Shown here: piece by piece, positions 9,806-17,660 of the stretch | How positions within the stretch are numbered: position 1 is the stretch's first letter | Layout: each line of letters begins with the position of its first letter | From: a bacterium | GTDB taxonomy: Bacteria > Cyanobacteriota > Vampirovibrionia > Gastranaerophilales > Gastranaerophilaceae | Length of the DNA: 64,000 nt | NCBI GenBank assembly: GCA_017396025.1 | Contig: JAFQNF010000044.1 | Location: 62,001 to 126,000, forward strand | Direction: 5' to 3' | Position numbers and translations under genes: made by a program | The notes under the pieces: generated by a model | Told to the model about the DNA's origin: nothing | Databases searched by the model: none | The model's input: the letters and a program-made list of their open reading frames with translations, nothing else

Positions 9806-11306
9806 GGTGTTTTCTAAATTTTTCGTATATGTCAATTAATGCAACTAATAAAAATACTTTTGCGCCAACAAAGCTGAAAAAGAAATACATTGAAATAGTT
9901 ATTGTTGGAACGGTTAGGATTAATGCAAAAGAATGAAGTATATAGAAAACAGATATAGCGAAGAGAGCAATGTTTCTACTTATTAAACTAAATAATAATA
10001 TTATAAAGAATAAACTTGTATAAAAAATGGGTTTATATAGAATGTTTATTGATTTATTATTTGCGCTATCTTCGGTTGCTCCTAGTAAGGAAACTATTTT
10101 TGCATTATTGTCTTTTTGCAAGAAAGAAAAATCAGGATTATTTTTATAATCGTTTGCTTGTGTTACAAGAAAAGACTTTTCCATTGTTGCGTATTCATAA
10201 AGTTTTTGTTTTGCTATCCTAGTAAAATCTTTTTTAAGGTAAATAAGGGAAACTCTCATTATTTCATTAATAGTATCTTCTGTGAGTTCTTTTTCATATT
10301 CCCATACTTTTTGTTGATCTTTTTTTATTTCACTACATATTTGGATGATTTGTTGATTATTTACTTTTAAATATTGAGGATAATTATCATCTAATATAGT
10401 ATTAGCAATTGTAGGCATTAAACTTACAAATTTATAATATGATGCACCATTATGATTTTGTTCGTTTAAACCTTTTATTTGTATGAAAGTGAAAACAGAA
10501 ATAAAAAACGAACATATAATTAAGTATATAATTACAATTTTTTTTCTAATTTGAGAAGATTTGAAAGTTAAAAGAACAAGCGAAAAGATGATAAATGAAA
10601 ATATGGTTTCGCTTCTCCAAGAACAAAATAAAATTGTAAAAATAGTGAAAATAATCAGAGACTTGTTACTTATTTGGGTGCCTTTTTTATACCAAAAGTA
10701 TAAAGTCGCAAGCAAAAATAATTCAAAGTAGGCAAGAATGGAGCATCTTTGAGTGAATAAATTATGTGCTATAAAAACAGGAAAAGAAAGAAAAATAGGT
10801 AACATAAAAATAAATTTGTTTTTATATATTTTATAAAATTCATTTGTAATGTATGAAATAATAGCTGAGATAATTAGTATTTGAAGAAAGACAACAGTGT
10901 ATGGAACAGGAAATAAGCTGCGTGATAACATGAAAAATATAGAACTTAACCAACCTTGCCAATAAAATATATTAAGTTCTTTTGTGAATTTAAAAATATC
11001 AATCTCATCAGCTAGCCAATTTCCAGGAAATAATATTATTGAAAATAAAAAATTTATTCCGAAAACAAAAGCAAATATTTTTACTAAAGTAATTGTTTCC
11101 TTGTTTTTTTCTTTTATACCTTTTAATATTTCTAAAATTTGATAATAAAAAGTAAATAACAAGATAAACAGCAATGTTTTTATAAAAAAGTACATTGGTA
11201 AATGTTCTTTTATTGTATCGCCAAATGCATACTTATCTGTAAAAAATGTTATGCAAATGTGTAATATCGTTATTATTAGTGTTTTTAGGAAATTATTTTT
11301 TTTCAA
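9792..11306 (-). CDS. Polytopic membrane protein, glycosyltransferase-like
   Basis: A 504-residue protein with about 11-12 predicted membrane helices. An external loop contains FPGNWLADEIDIFKF, an acidic motif placed like the catalytic loop of GT-C glycosyltransferases or DUF6020-type proteins. A soluble segment of about 130 residues lies between the late helices. It starts 12 bp after the pilin-like gene and is probably cotranscribed with it. It converges on the GT39-like gene with a 14-bp overlap. A role in transfer or export of a surface glycan is likely but not shown. It could equally be an unrelated membrane family. Confidence 0.55.
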   Translation of the reverse strand: MKKNNFLKTLIITILHICITFFTDKYAFGDTIKEHLPMYFFIKTLLFILLFTFYYQILEILKGIKEKNKETITLVKIFAFVFGINFLFSIILFPGNWLADEIDIFKFTKELNIFYWQGWLSSIFFMLSRSLFPVPYTVVFLQILIISAIISYITNEFYKIYKNKFIFMLPIFLSFPVFIAHNLFTQRCSILAYFELFLLATLYFWYKKGTQISNKSLIIFTIFTILFCSWRSETIFSFIIFSLVLLTFKSSQIRKKIVIIYLIICSFFISVFTFIQIKGLNEQNHNGASYYKFVSLMPTIANTILDDNYPQYLKVNNQQIIQICSEIKKDQQKVWEYEKELTEDTINEIMRVSLIYLKKDFTRIAKQKLYEYATMEKSFLVTQANDYKNNPDFSFLQKDNNAKIVSLLGATEDSANNKSINILYKPIFYTSLFFIILLFSLISRNIALFAISVFYILHSFALILTVPTITISMYFFFSFVGAKVFLLVALIDIYEKFRKHLIQK

Positions 11307-11318
11307 TTTCTATCCTTT

Positions 11319-12011
11319 TTATTTGTAAAAATTGCTATCAGTAATAACTGTATTATTTTTACCATCAATTGCCATTAAAACTCTATCTTGTCCTATTTGA
11401 TTTGGCTGGTCATAATGATTTGTATCAATTTCAATAATACAATCAGATTTTGCTATGTTTCTTTTATTTGCGTATTCACAGCCTTTATTAAATTTAATTA
11501 TCGACATTAAAATACCATCGTATGTGACAAGAGTTGGTTTATTAACAAAATCATCTAGCTTGTATTTTAGTATTTCATATTTTGATAATTCTTCTATTTC
11601 TCCATATTCAGACGACATATAATATGAATTTTTTATTGGTAGTTGTAATTCTATAAATTTTGCAACTTTTTTTGCGCTTGTGTAAGAACCACCTTTGTAT
11701 GTACTAAATTCTAGCGTAAGGGCATAATTTAACTCTTCTACAGTATTTTTATATGATTCAACTACAGAATCATTTGCTTGGTATGAAGAAAATCCGTTTA
11801 TGACTTTAAAATATATTGCAATAAAAATGGCTATGCCAATAATTATTATTTTAACCATTTTTGTCTTGTCTACTTTTTGTTTTTTTGAATGCGATGTAAA
11901 TGCATACTGGCTATTTTTAATTTGCAAAGAAGCGTGAACAATAATAAAAATACAAAGTGTAAGAAGTATTATATAAAAAACATTTGTAATAATTTCTGCA
12001 AGATTTGTCAT
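11319..12011 (-). CDS. Membrane-anchored pilin-like protein
   Basis: A 230-residue protein with two N-terminal membrane helices (about residues 8-28 and 52-70) separated by a Lys-rich linker, and an extracytoplasmic C-terminal domain. The C-terminal pattern CIIEIDTNHYDQPNQIGQDR resembles the end of pseudopilin-like proteins (Ile-Asp-x-N, P-N-x-x-G-x-D), where it often forms a calcium-binding loop. The N-terminus lacks a prepilin cleavage site, so it is not a normal pilin. It starts one base after the DUF429-like gene stops, so the two are cotranscribed. Part of its 3' end (11361-11460) is duplicated at 8055-8154. Confidence 0.5.
   Translation of the reverse strand: MTNLAEIITNVFYIILLTLCIFIIVHASLQIKNSQYAFTSHSKKQKVDKTKMVKIIIIGIAIFIAIYFKVINGFSSYQANDSVVESYKNTVEELNYALTLEFSTYKGGSYTSAKKVAKFIELQLPIKNSYYMSSEYGEIEELSKYEILKYKLDDFVNKPTLVTYDGILMSIIKFNKGCEYANKRNIAKSDCIIEIDTNHYDQPNQIGQDRVLMAIDGKNNTVITDSNFYK
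11361..11460. repeat. Perfect 100-bp direct repeat, right copy
   Basis: Lies inside the 3' part of the pilin-like gene and is identical to 8055-8154. See the left copy. Confidence 0.95.
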
Positions 12012-12012
12012 T

Positions 12013-12645
12013 TTAAATTCCTATGATTGGTAAGTCTTCATATGTCCCAATTTGTTTATATTCAAAATTTGAATTTTGTGTTGCTACCATTTGTGCTAAT
12101 ATTGCGCCAAGAATTGCTTCTAATTGCGCAACTGGAAGCATATTAACGGGAAGTTCTCTTATTCCATACTTGATTCTTAGTGTATCTTGTAATGATTTAC
12201 AATCGATAGGTGTTCTGTCTCGAAAAGCAAAGCAATTTCCAAACATTTTTTTCATATTGTCTACATCAAAACGGTATAAGTCTATTCCGTTTTCATTTAA
12301 TTCTTTAAAATATTCACTACCACGAGGTGCGAATCTATTTGCCCAACCGTCTCTGTTCATCATTTTTTTATTAAGATTTACTGGAACATATGTTCTTGAA
12401 TTATATTTCCATTTGCTACTAAGCATAGTCTCATTCTCTGGAACTGAAACTAAAATTATAGAATCTTGTTTGCCTGCAAAATTATCTAGAAAATATTTGA
12501 CATCACTCATTGAAAAAAGTTTGTCTAACATAACTATATGCATATTTTTATCAAGCACGGCTACAGCAGATTCTGTTGTGCTTAATCCACCTAGCGATAT
12601 ACCTACAAATGAAACTTTTGTGTCTAAATTTTTAATTATATCCAT
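12013..12645 (-). CDS. RNase H-fold protein, DUF429-like
   Basis: A 210-residue soluble protein. The N-terminal VGISLGG followed by TESAVAVLD looks like the first two strands of an RNase H-type fold. FAPRGSEYFKEL and a final Ala-rich helix (LEAILGAILAQMVA) before a short tail match the layout of DUF429 'predicted RNase H-like nuclease' proteins. Whether all acidic catalytic residues are present cannot be judged by eye. It is the first gene of a minus-strand unit with the pilin-like and membrane genes. TATAAT on the minus strand (12667-12662) lies 14 nt before its ATG, giving a very short leader without an RBS. Confidence 0.5.
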   Translation of the reverse strand: MDIIKNLDTKVSFVGISLGGLSTTESAVAVLDKNMHIVMLDKLFSMSDVKYFLDNFAGKQDSIILVSVPENETMLSSKWKYNSRTYVPVNLNKKMMNRDGWANRFAPRGSEYFKELNENGIDLYRFDVDNMKKMFGNCFAFRDRTPIDCKSLQDTLRIKYGIRELPVNMLPVAQLEAILGAILAQMVATQNSNFEYKQIGTYEDLPIIGI

Positions 12646-12690
12646 ACTTTTATGCTAATATTATAGGGTAGATAATCGGAGAGCGCAAAT

Positions 12691-13719
12691 ATGTTTACTG
12701 CGGATAAAGAAGAGCTTTTAAAAGGTATTGAAAAACTTATAAATCCTTCGGTTTTAGTTATTGGTGATATGGCTATTGATGAAATGGTTTATGGTACTAC
12801 CGATAGAATGAGTCGTGAAGCTCCTGTCTTGATTTTACGTCATTATAAAACAAAGGTTATTTTGGGTGCTGCGTCTAATGCTGCAAATAATATTGCTTCT
12901 TTAAATTGTGGCAAAGTTAGTGTTATAGGCACTTATGGTGATGATTATTATGCTCCGATTTTGCTTGAAACATTCAAAAAATCCGGTATTAGTACTGAAT
13001 ATATGATTAAGGATGAATCTAGGGCAACAACCGTTAAAACAAGAATTTCTGGCTCTTGTTCTCAATCTATTACTCAGCAAATAGTAAGAATAGATAGAGA
13101 AACTGTTGATGAATTATCTCCAGAAATTGAAGCAAAAGTTATTGAGCAAATGGAACTTGCTATTCCAAAACACGACGCTGTTATTCTATCTGATTATAAT
13201 ATTGGTTTATTAACAGAAAAAGTTATTGCTAAAGCAATAGAGCTTGCTAAAAAATATAATAAAATTATTGTTGTAGATTCACAAAAAGACTTAGATAAAT
13301 TCCAAGGTGTTACATCTATGACTCCAAACCAACCAGATAGTGAAAAATTTGTTGGTTTCTTTATAAAAGATAAAGAATCTTTAGAAAAGGCCGGAAAAGA
13401 AATGCTTGCTAAAACAAATGCTGAATCTGCACTTATTACTTTGGGTGGTGATGGTATGGCGTTGTTTGAAAAAAATGGAAACTTTGTTAAAGTTCCAGTA
13501 TTTAATAAAACTGATGTTTTTGATGTAACAGGTGCTGGTGATACAGTTGTTGCCACATATACTTTAGCAATGGCGGCAGGTCTTAGTAAGAAAAACGCTG
13601 CAATTATTAGTAACTTGGCTGCGAGTATTGTTGTTAGACACTTTGGGTGTGCCACAACAACTATTGATGTTTTAAAATCTACTCTTGAAAAATTAGACTT
13701 TGGAGGTATCGATGCTTAA
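12691..13719 (+). CDS. rfaE1: D-glycero-beta-D-manno-heptose-7-phosphate kinase (PfkB family)
   Basis: This enzyme phosphorylates heptose 7-phosphate in ADP-heptose synthesis for LPS-type glycans. The 342 residues cover only the kinase half of HldE; the nucleotidyltransferase half is absent. Motifs include VIGDMAIDEMVYG at the N-terminus, GAASNAANNIASL, and the PfkB signature DVTGAGDTVVATYTLAMAAG near residue 283. A GGAG RBS precedes the ATG. It is the first gene of a five-gene overlapping operon and is divergent from the DUF429-like gene across 45 bp. Its neighbours (DUF4330, O-antigen ligase-like) fit an envelope role. Confidence 0.85.
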   Translation: MFTADKEELLKGIEKLINPSVLVIGDMAIDEMVYGTTDRMSREAPVLILRHYKTKVILGAASNAANNIASLNCGKVSVIGTYGDDYYAPILLETFKKSGISTEYMIKDESRATTVKTRISGSCSQSITQQIVRIDRETVDELSPEIEAKVIEQMELAIPKHDAVILSDYNIGLLTEKVIAKAIELAKKYNKIIVVDSQKDLDKFQGVTSMTPNQPDSEKFVGFFIKDKESLEKAGKEMLAKTNAESALITLGGDGMALFEKNGNFVKVPVFNKTDVFDVTGAGDTVVATYTLAMAAGLSKKNAAIISNLAASIVVRHFGCATTTIDVLKSTLEKLDFGGIDA

Positions 13720-14212
13720 AAAGTTAAAATTAACAGATTTTGTAATTATTGGTTTGATATTACTTCTTGTTGTTATTGGTACATTGGCTGTTTTTAAAAA
13801 GAAAAATTTTGCTAATCTTCCTATAGAAAAAGAAACTAAAATCAACTTTGAAGTATTTTTTAGAGGAATTACAATATCAGATACGGTTGTTCCATTTAAA
13901 GCCGGAGAAGATGCATTTATTACAATCAGAAATGTTCCATATACAAAATTAAAAATTGTAGCTATGGATGGTCGTCCAAGAATGGCAATATTACCTGCAA
14001 ACAATAAAGAAGGCTATGTTATCACACAAGATGTTTCAGTTCCAAATTTGTTTGATTTTATTGTAAAACTAGAAGATACTGCAAAGAAAACACCAGATGG
14101 TTATGTTGCGGGGGGTAATAAAATTAAAATGGGTATTCCTGTTGTAATTGAAGGTGAAAAATATAAATATACAGGTGTTATTTCTAACGTTTATGAAGCA
14201 GCAGAACAATAA
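13712..14212 (+). CDS. DUF4330-family membrane-anchored protein
   Basis: A 166-residue protein with one N-terminal membrane helix (about residues 9-27) and an extracytoplasmic beta-rich domain. It matches my memory of DUF4330, whose function is unknown. The frame is open from 13700, but GGAGG at 13702-13706 is well placed for the ATG at 13712, which also overlaps the kinase stop (ATGCTTAA). It is translationally coupled on both sides, and its stop overlaps the next start as TAATG. A link to heptose-containing glycan is suggested only by position. Confidence 0.7.
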   Translation: MLKKLKLTDFVIIGLILLLVVIGTLAVFKKKNFANLPIEKETKINFEVFFRGITISDTVVPFKAGEDAFITIRNVPYTKLKIVAMDGRPRMAILPANNKEGYVITQDVSVPNLFDFIVKLEDTAKKTPDGYVAGGNKIKMGIPVVIEGEKYKYTGVISNVYEAAEQ

Positions 14213-15579
14213 TGAAATTATTAGACTCTAAAATTTTTGATTGTTTAAATTGTTGTTTGGCTTTTGTTCAAAATAAGCTTGATAACATAAGACAAAATAG
14301 TTTTATTCTTTCAAATATTGATGTTCTTATCTTGGTTTCAATATTTGCTACTTTAATAATTTCTACTTTTGCTTCAACAGAAATTATAGGCGTTATTTCG
14401 GCACTAGTACCTGCTTTTGTTATTATAAAAGTTTGGATGACAAAGGGTGAAAAATTAGAATTAGAACGTTGTAATTTTTATTTATTAATTTATTTATTGC
14501 TTTGTTTGATTAGTAATTTTACATCATCAATGATTCCTCAAAGCCTTTATGGTTTTATGAAAACATTGATTTATTTTGCTTTTTATTTTGCAATGTGTCA
14601 GTTTTTGAAGAATAAAAAGAATTTTATTTTGCCAATATTGGCAGTAATTGCAATTTTGATTAGTGTAGAGTGTGTGATTGCGTTATTTCAAAACTCAATT
14701 GGAGTTCAAAATATTTCAACTTGGCAAGATACAAGCTATGTTAATCCAGAAGATGTTTTGACAAGAGTTTATGGCACATTAAAACCATATAATCCTAATC
14801 TTTTTGCAGCATATTTAATTGCAGGTTTTCCTGCGGTATTAGCATTTTTTGCAATATGCATTAAAAAGTGCAAGATTAAATCAACAATTTTTTCTTTAAT
14901 TTGGGTTTTAGTTTGTGCTTTAGTCATTTTTTTAACAGGTTGTCGTGGTGCTTATATTGCTTTATTTGTAATGCTTCTTGGAATTGTTTTTGCTTCTTAT
15001 CAAATGATATTTAATGATTTTAATAGTGAAAAATTAAAAACATTGTGGAAAGGTGCATTGGCTTTTTTAAGTATTGGTAGCATTGGCTTTTTGGCTTTAA
15101 ATCACGGAATATTGCATAGAATAATGTCCATTTTTATTTTGCGTGGTGATTCATCAACTTCTTTTCGTATGAATGTTTATAACTCTGCAATTCAAATGTT
15201 TCAAGATAATTGGCTTTGCGGTATTGGCGTTGGGAATAAAGTGTTTAGAGAAATCTATGGGCTTTATATGCTCTCAGGTTTTGACGCTTTAAGCTGTTAT
15301 TGTGTATTCTTAGAAATGGCTGTTGAAAGTGGCATATTGTCACTATTCGCTTATTTATTGTTTTTAGGTTCAATACTTTTTGCAGGTGTAAGAAATTTTT
15401 TTAAAAGCAAAGATTATAATTATAAAGTTTTGTTGTTTATCACTTCTATTTCAATAGTTGCAGTTATGGTTCATGGTTTTGTAGATACTGTATATTTTAG
15501 ACCTCAAATTCAATATCTTTTCTGGACAATGGCTGCAATATTGACAGTTTTAGTAAGAAAAGATAAAGTAACAGAATAA
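14212..15579 (+). CDS. O-antigen ligase/polymerase family membrane protein
   Basis: A 455-residue integral membrane protein with about 10-12 helices. The segment FLTGCRGAYIALFVMLLG around residue 243 is the conserved Wzy_C/WaaL helix. A periplasmic loop with FRMNVYNSAIQMFQDNW, followed by GIGVGNKVFREIYG, matches the family's H/R-containing loop pattern. Such proteins ligate or polymerise undecaprenyl-linked glycans. Its start and stop both overlap the neighbours by one base (TAATG), which ties it to the heptose kinase and, oddly, to sucC. Ligase and polymerase cannot be told apart from sequence alone. Confidence 0.75.
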   Translation: MKLLDSKIFDCLNCCLAFVQNKLDNIRQNSFILSNIDVLILVSIFATLIISTFASTEIIGVISALVPAFVIIKVWMTKGEKLELERCNFYLLIYLLLCLISNFTSSMIPQSLYGFMKTLIYFAFYFAMCQFLKNKKNFILPILAVIAILISVECVIALFQNSIGVQNISTWQDTSYVNPEDVLTRVYGTLKPYNPNLFAAYLIAGFPAVLAFFAICIKKCKIKSTIFSLIWVLVCALVIFLTGCRGAYIALFVMLLGIVFASYQMIFNDFNSEKLKTLWKGALAFLSIGSIGFLALNHGILHRIMSIFILRGDSSTSFRMNVYNSAIQMFQDNWLCGIGVGNKVFREIYGLYMLSGFDALSCYCVFLEMAVESGILSLFAYLLFLGSILFAGVRNFFKSKDYNYKVLLFITSISIVAVMVHGFVDTVYFRPQIQYLFWTMAAILTVLVRKDKVTE

Positions 15580-16709
15580 TGAAAATTCACGAGTATCAAG
15601 CTAAAGAATTATTCAAAAAATATGGAATAAAAGTTCCAAAGTCTGTTTTGTGTGAAAAACGAGAAGATATTGAAACTGTAATGAAAACAGTTTCGTTGCC
15701 TTGTGTTATTAAAGCCCAAGTGCATTCTGGTGCAAGGGGCAAGGCGGGTGGCGTAAAACTAGCTAGAACTTATGATGAAGCAGTCAGAATCGCTAATGAT
15801 ATTTTAGGAATGGAGTTAAAATCAACTCAAGCTGGAATCAAAAAAGTTAATAAAATATTGATTGAAGAAGCGGTTGATATTTATAAAGAACTATACTTGA
15901 GCTTTACTTTTGATAGAACAAATGAATGTGTTGCAATGATTCTTTCAACAGAAGGTGGTATGGATATTGAAGAAGTTGCAAAAGTTTCTCCAGAAAAAAT
16001 TCATACACTTTTAATAAAAGATGATTTTAATCCTATTGAAACTGTACAAAAACTTGGTTTTAATGGTGGTATTACATATATTCTTTGTAAGTATATATTT
16101 ATGCTTTATAAATTAACTAAAGAGAAAGATGCTTCTTTAGTTGAAATAAATCCATTAGTTATTACAAAACAAGCCGAAATTCTTGCTCTTGATGCTAAAA
16201 TTAATTTTGATGATAATGCTCTATTTAGGCACGAAGATATTTCAGCTTTAAAGGATGAAAAAGAAGAAAATCCGCTTGAACTTGAAGCGCAAAAGTTCGG
16301 GTTGAGTTACATAAAACTTGATGGAACTATTGGCTGTATGGTTAATGGGGCTGGGCTTGCGATGGCAACTATGGATGTTATTCGTTTGGCTGGGAAAGAC
16401 GCTGCCAACTTTTTAGATGTTGGTGGTGGAGCAAGTAGTGAAAAAATTGAAAAAGCTTTTAAATTATTGATTTCTGATGTAAATTTAGAAGCTGTATTTA
16501 TAAATATATTTGGCGGTATTTTGCGTTGTGATTTTTTAGCTGAGGGCGTAAAAAACGCAATAAAAACGCTTGATGTTCAAGTTCCAGTTATTGTCCGTAT
16601 GGAAGGTACAAACAAAGAACTTGGTGCTCAAATTTTAAATGAATCTGGTTTAAAATTTACAGTTGTTGATGACTTAAACGAAGCAATTGAGGTTATTAAA
16701 AATATATAA
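15579..16709 (+). CDS. sucC: Succinyl-CoA synthetase beta subunit (ADP-forming)
   Basis: Converts succinyl-CoA, ADP and phosphate to succinate, ATP and CoA, together with SucD. It has 376 residues (family about 388). The ATP-grasp N-terminus is clear ([17 protein letters not shown], then [14 protein letters not shown]). The ligase domain has [15 protein letters not shown] and [10 protein letters not shown]. It overlaps both neighbours by one base. Its place after an O-antigen ligase-like gene is unusual, but the reading frames are intact and the tight coupling points to one mRNA. Confidence 0.95.
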   Translation: MKIHEYQAKELFKKYGIKVPKSVLCEKREDIETVMKTVSLPCVIKAQVHSGARGKAGGVKLARTYDEAVRIANDILGMELKSTQAGIKKVNKILIEEAVDIYKELYLSFTFDRTNECVAMILSTEGGMDIEEVAKVSPEKIHTLLIKDDFNPIETVQKLGFNGGITYILCKYIFMLYKLTKEKDASLVEINPLVITKQAEILALDAKINFDDNALFRHEDISALKDEKEENPLELEAQKFGLSYIKLDGTIGCMVNGAGLAMATMDVIRLAGKDAANFLDVGGGASSEKIEKAFKLLISDVNLEAVFINIFGGILRCDFLAEGVKNAIKTLDVQVPVIVRMEGTNKELGAQILNESGLKFTVVDDLNEAIEVIKNI

Positions 16710-17581
16710 TGTCTATTTTTATTAATGAAAATACGAGATTAATAGTTCAAGGTATAACAGGAAAAGAGGGCTCTTTTCACGCAGAAAGTTGCCAAAAATA
16801 TGGAACAAACCTTGTTGGTGGAGTAACACCGAACAAGGGTGGAAGCGAAATTCTTGGAGTAAGTGTTTTTAATAGTGTAAAAGAAACTGTTGAAGAAACA
16901 CAAGCTAATACTAGTATGATATTTGTTCCTGCAAGGTTTGCTGCTGGTGCTATTATAGAAGCCGCTGAAGCTGGTATTGAATTGATTGTTTGTATAACAG
17001 AGGGAATTCCTGTTTACGATATGCTTAATGCTAAAAAAGCTGTTCAATTAAATGGCGCAAGATTGATTGGACCTAATTGTCCTGGGTTGATTTCTCCAGA
17101 AATTGCAAAAGTTGGAATAATGCCATCAAATATCCATAAAAAAGGGAATGTTGGTGTAGTTTCAAGAAGTGGAACATTAACTTATGAAGCAGTTTATCAG
17201 TTAACTCAGCTTGGAATTGGTCAATCTACTTGTATTGGTATTGGTGGCGATCCTGTTATTGGTACAAATTTTATTGATGTATTAAAAGCATTTCAAGAAG
17301 ATGAACAAACTGAAGCTATTTGTATGATTGGTGAAATAGGTGGAAGTGCGGAAGAAGAAGCTGCCGATTTTATTAAACAATATGTGACAAAACCAATTGT
17401 TAGTTTTATTGCAGGATTGAGCGCGCCAGAAGGTAAGAGAATGGGGCACGCAGGTGCAATTATTTCTGGAGGGAAAGGTACAGCAGAAAGTAAAATGAAA
17501 GCATTAACTTCTGCTGGTGTTACTGTTTGCAAAAATCCTGCTGATTTGGGTATTTTAATTCAAAACGTTCTTTATAATTAA
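16709..17581 (+). CDS. sucD: Succinyl-CoA synthetase alpha subunit
   Basis: Partner of SucC, carrying the CoA-binding domain and the phosphorylated histidine. It has 290 residues, the typical length. VQGITGKEG at the N-terminus starts the CoA-binding Rossmann fold. [10 protein letters not shown] and [14 protein letters not shown] follow. The active-site histidine is His247 in MGHAGAII. It is the last gene of the five-gene operon; 80 bp separate it from the restriction-modification gene. I see no clear terminator hairpin after it. Confidence 0.96.
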   Translation: MSIFINENTRLIVQGITGKEGSFHAESCQKYGTNLVGGVTPNKGGSEILGVSVFNSVKETVEETQANTSMIFVPARFAAGAIIEAAEAGIELIVCITEGIPVYDMLNAKKAVQLNGARLIGPNCPGLISPEIAKVGIMPSNIHKKGNVGVVSRSGTLTYEAVYQLTQLGIGQSTCIGIGGDPVIGTNFIDVLKAFQEDEQTEAICMIGEIGGSAEEEAADFIKQYVTKPIVSFIAGLSAPEGKRMGHAGAIISGGKGTAESKMKALTSAGVTVCKNPADLGILIQNVLYN

Positions 17582-17610
17582 TTTTTTCTTGAAAAAGATG
17601 TAAATATATT

Positions 17611-17654
17611 AAACAAACTTTGTTTAAAATTTATGCTATGAATTATGCTATAAT
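17611..17654 (+). promoter_or_regulatory. Promoter with inverted repeat upstream of the restriction-modification gene
   Basis: AAACAAA-C-TTTGTTT (17611-17625) is a perfect inverted repeat. Downstream lies an extended -10, TGC followed by TATAAT (17649-17654). The ATG at 17661 is 6 nt after TATAAT, so a leaderless mRNA is predicted. No convincing -35 box is seen, which fits an extended -10 promoter. The repeat could be an operator. Confidence 0.6.
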
Positions 17655-17660
17655 TATCAT

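Noticed and set aside
8055..11460. Integrase-type att sites around the glycosyltransferase block
   Set aside because: No integrase, transposase or terminal inverted repeat is present, and 100 bp of gene end is too long for a typical att core. Homologous recombination fits better.
12023..12658. 211-residue plus-strand frame opposite the DUF429-like gene
   Set aside because: Antisense shadow with no RBS; the minus-strand gene has family motifs and operon context.
13194..13655. 153-residue minus-strand frame inside rfaE1
   Set aside because: Shadow of a well-conserved PfkB kinase; composition is that of an antisense frame.
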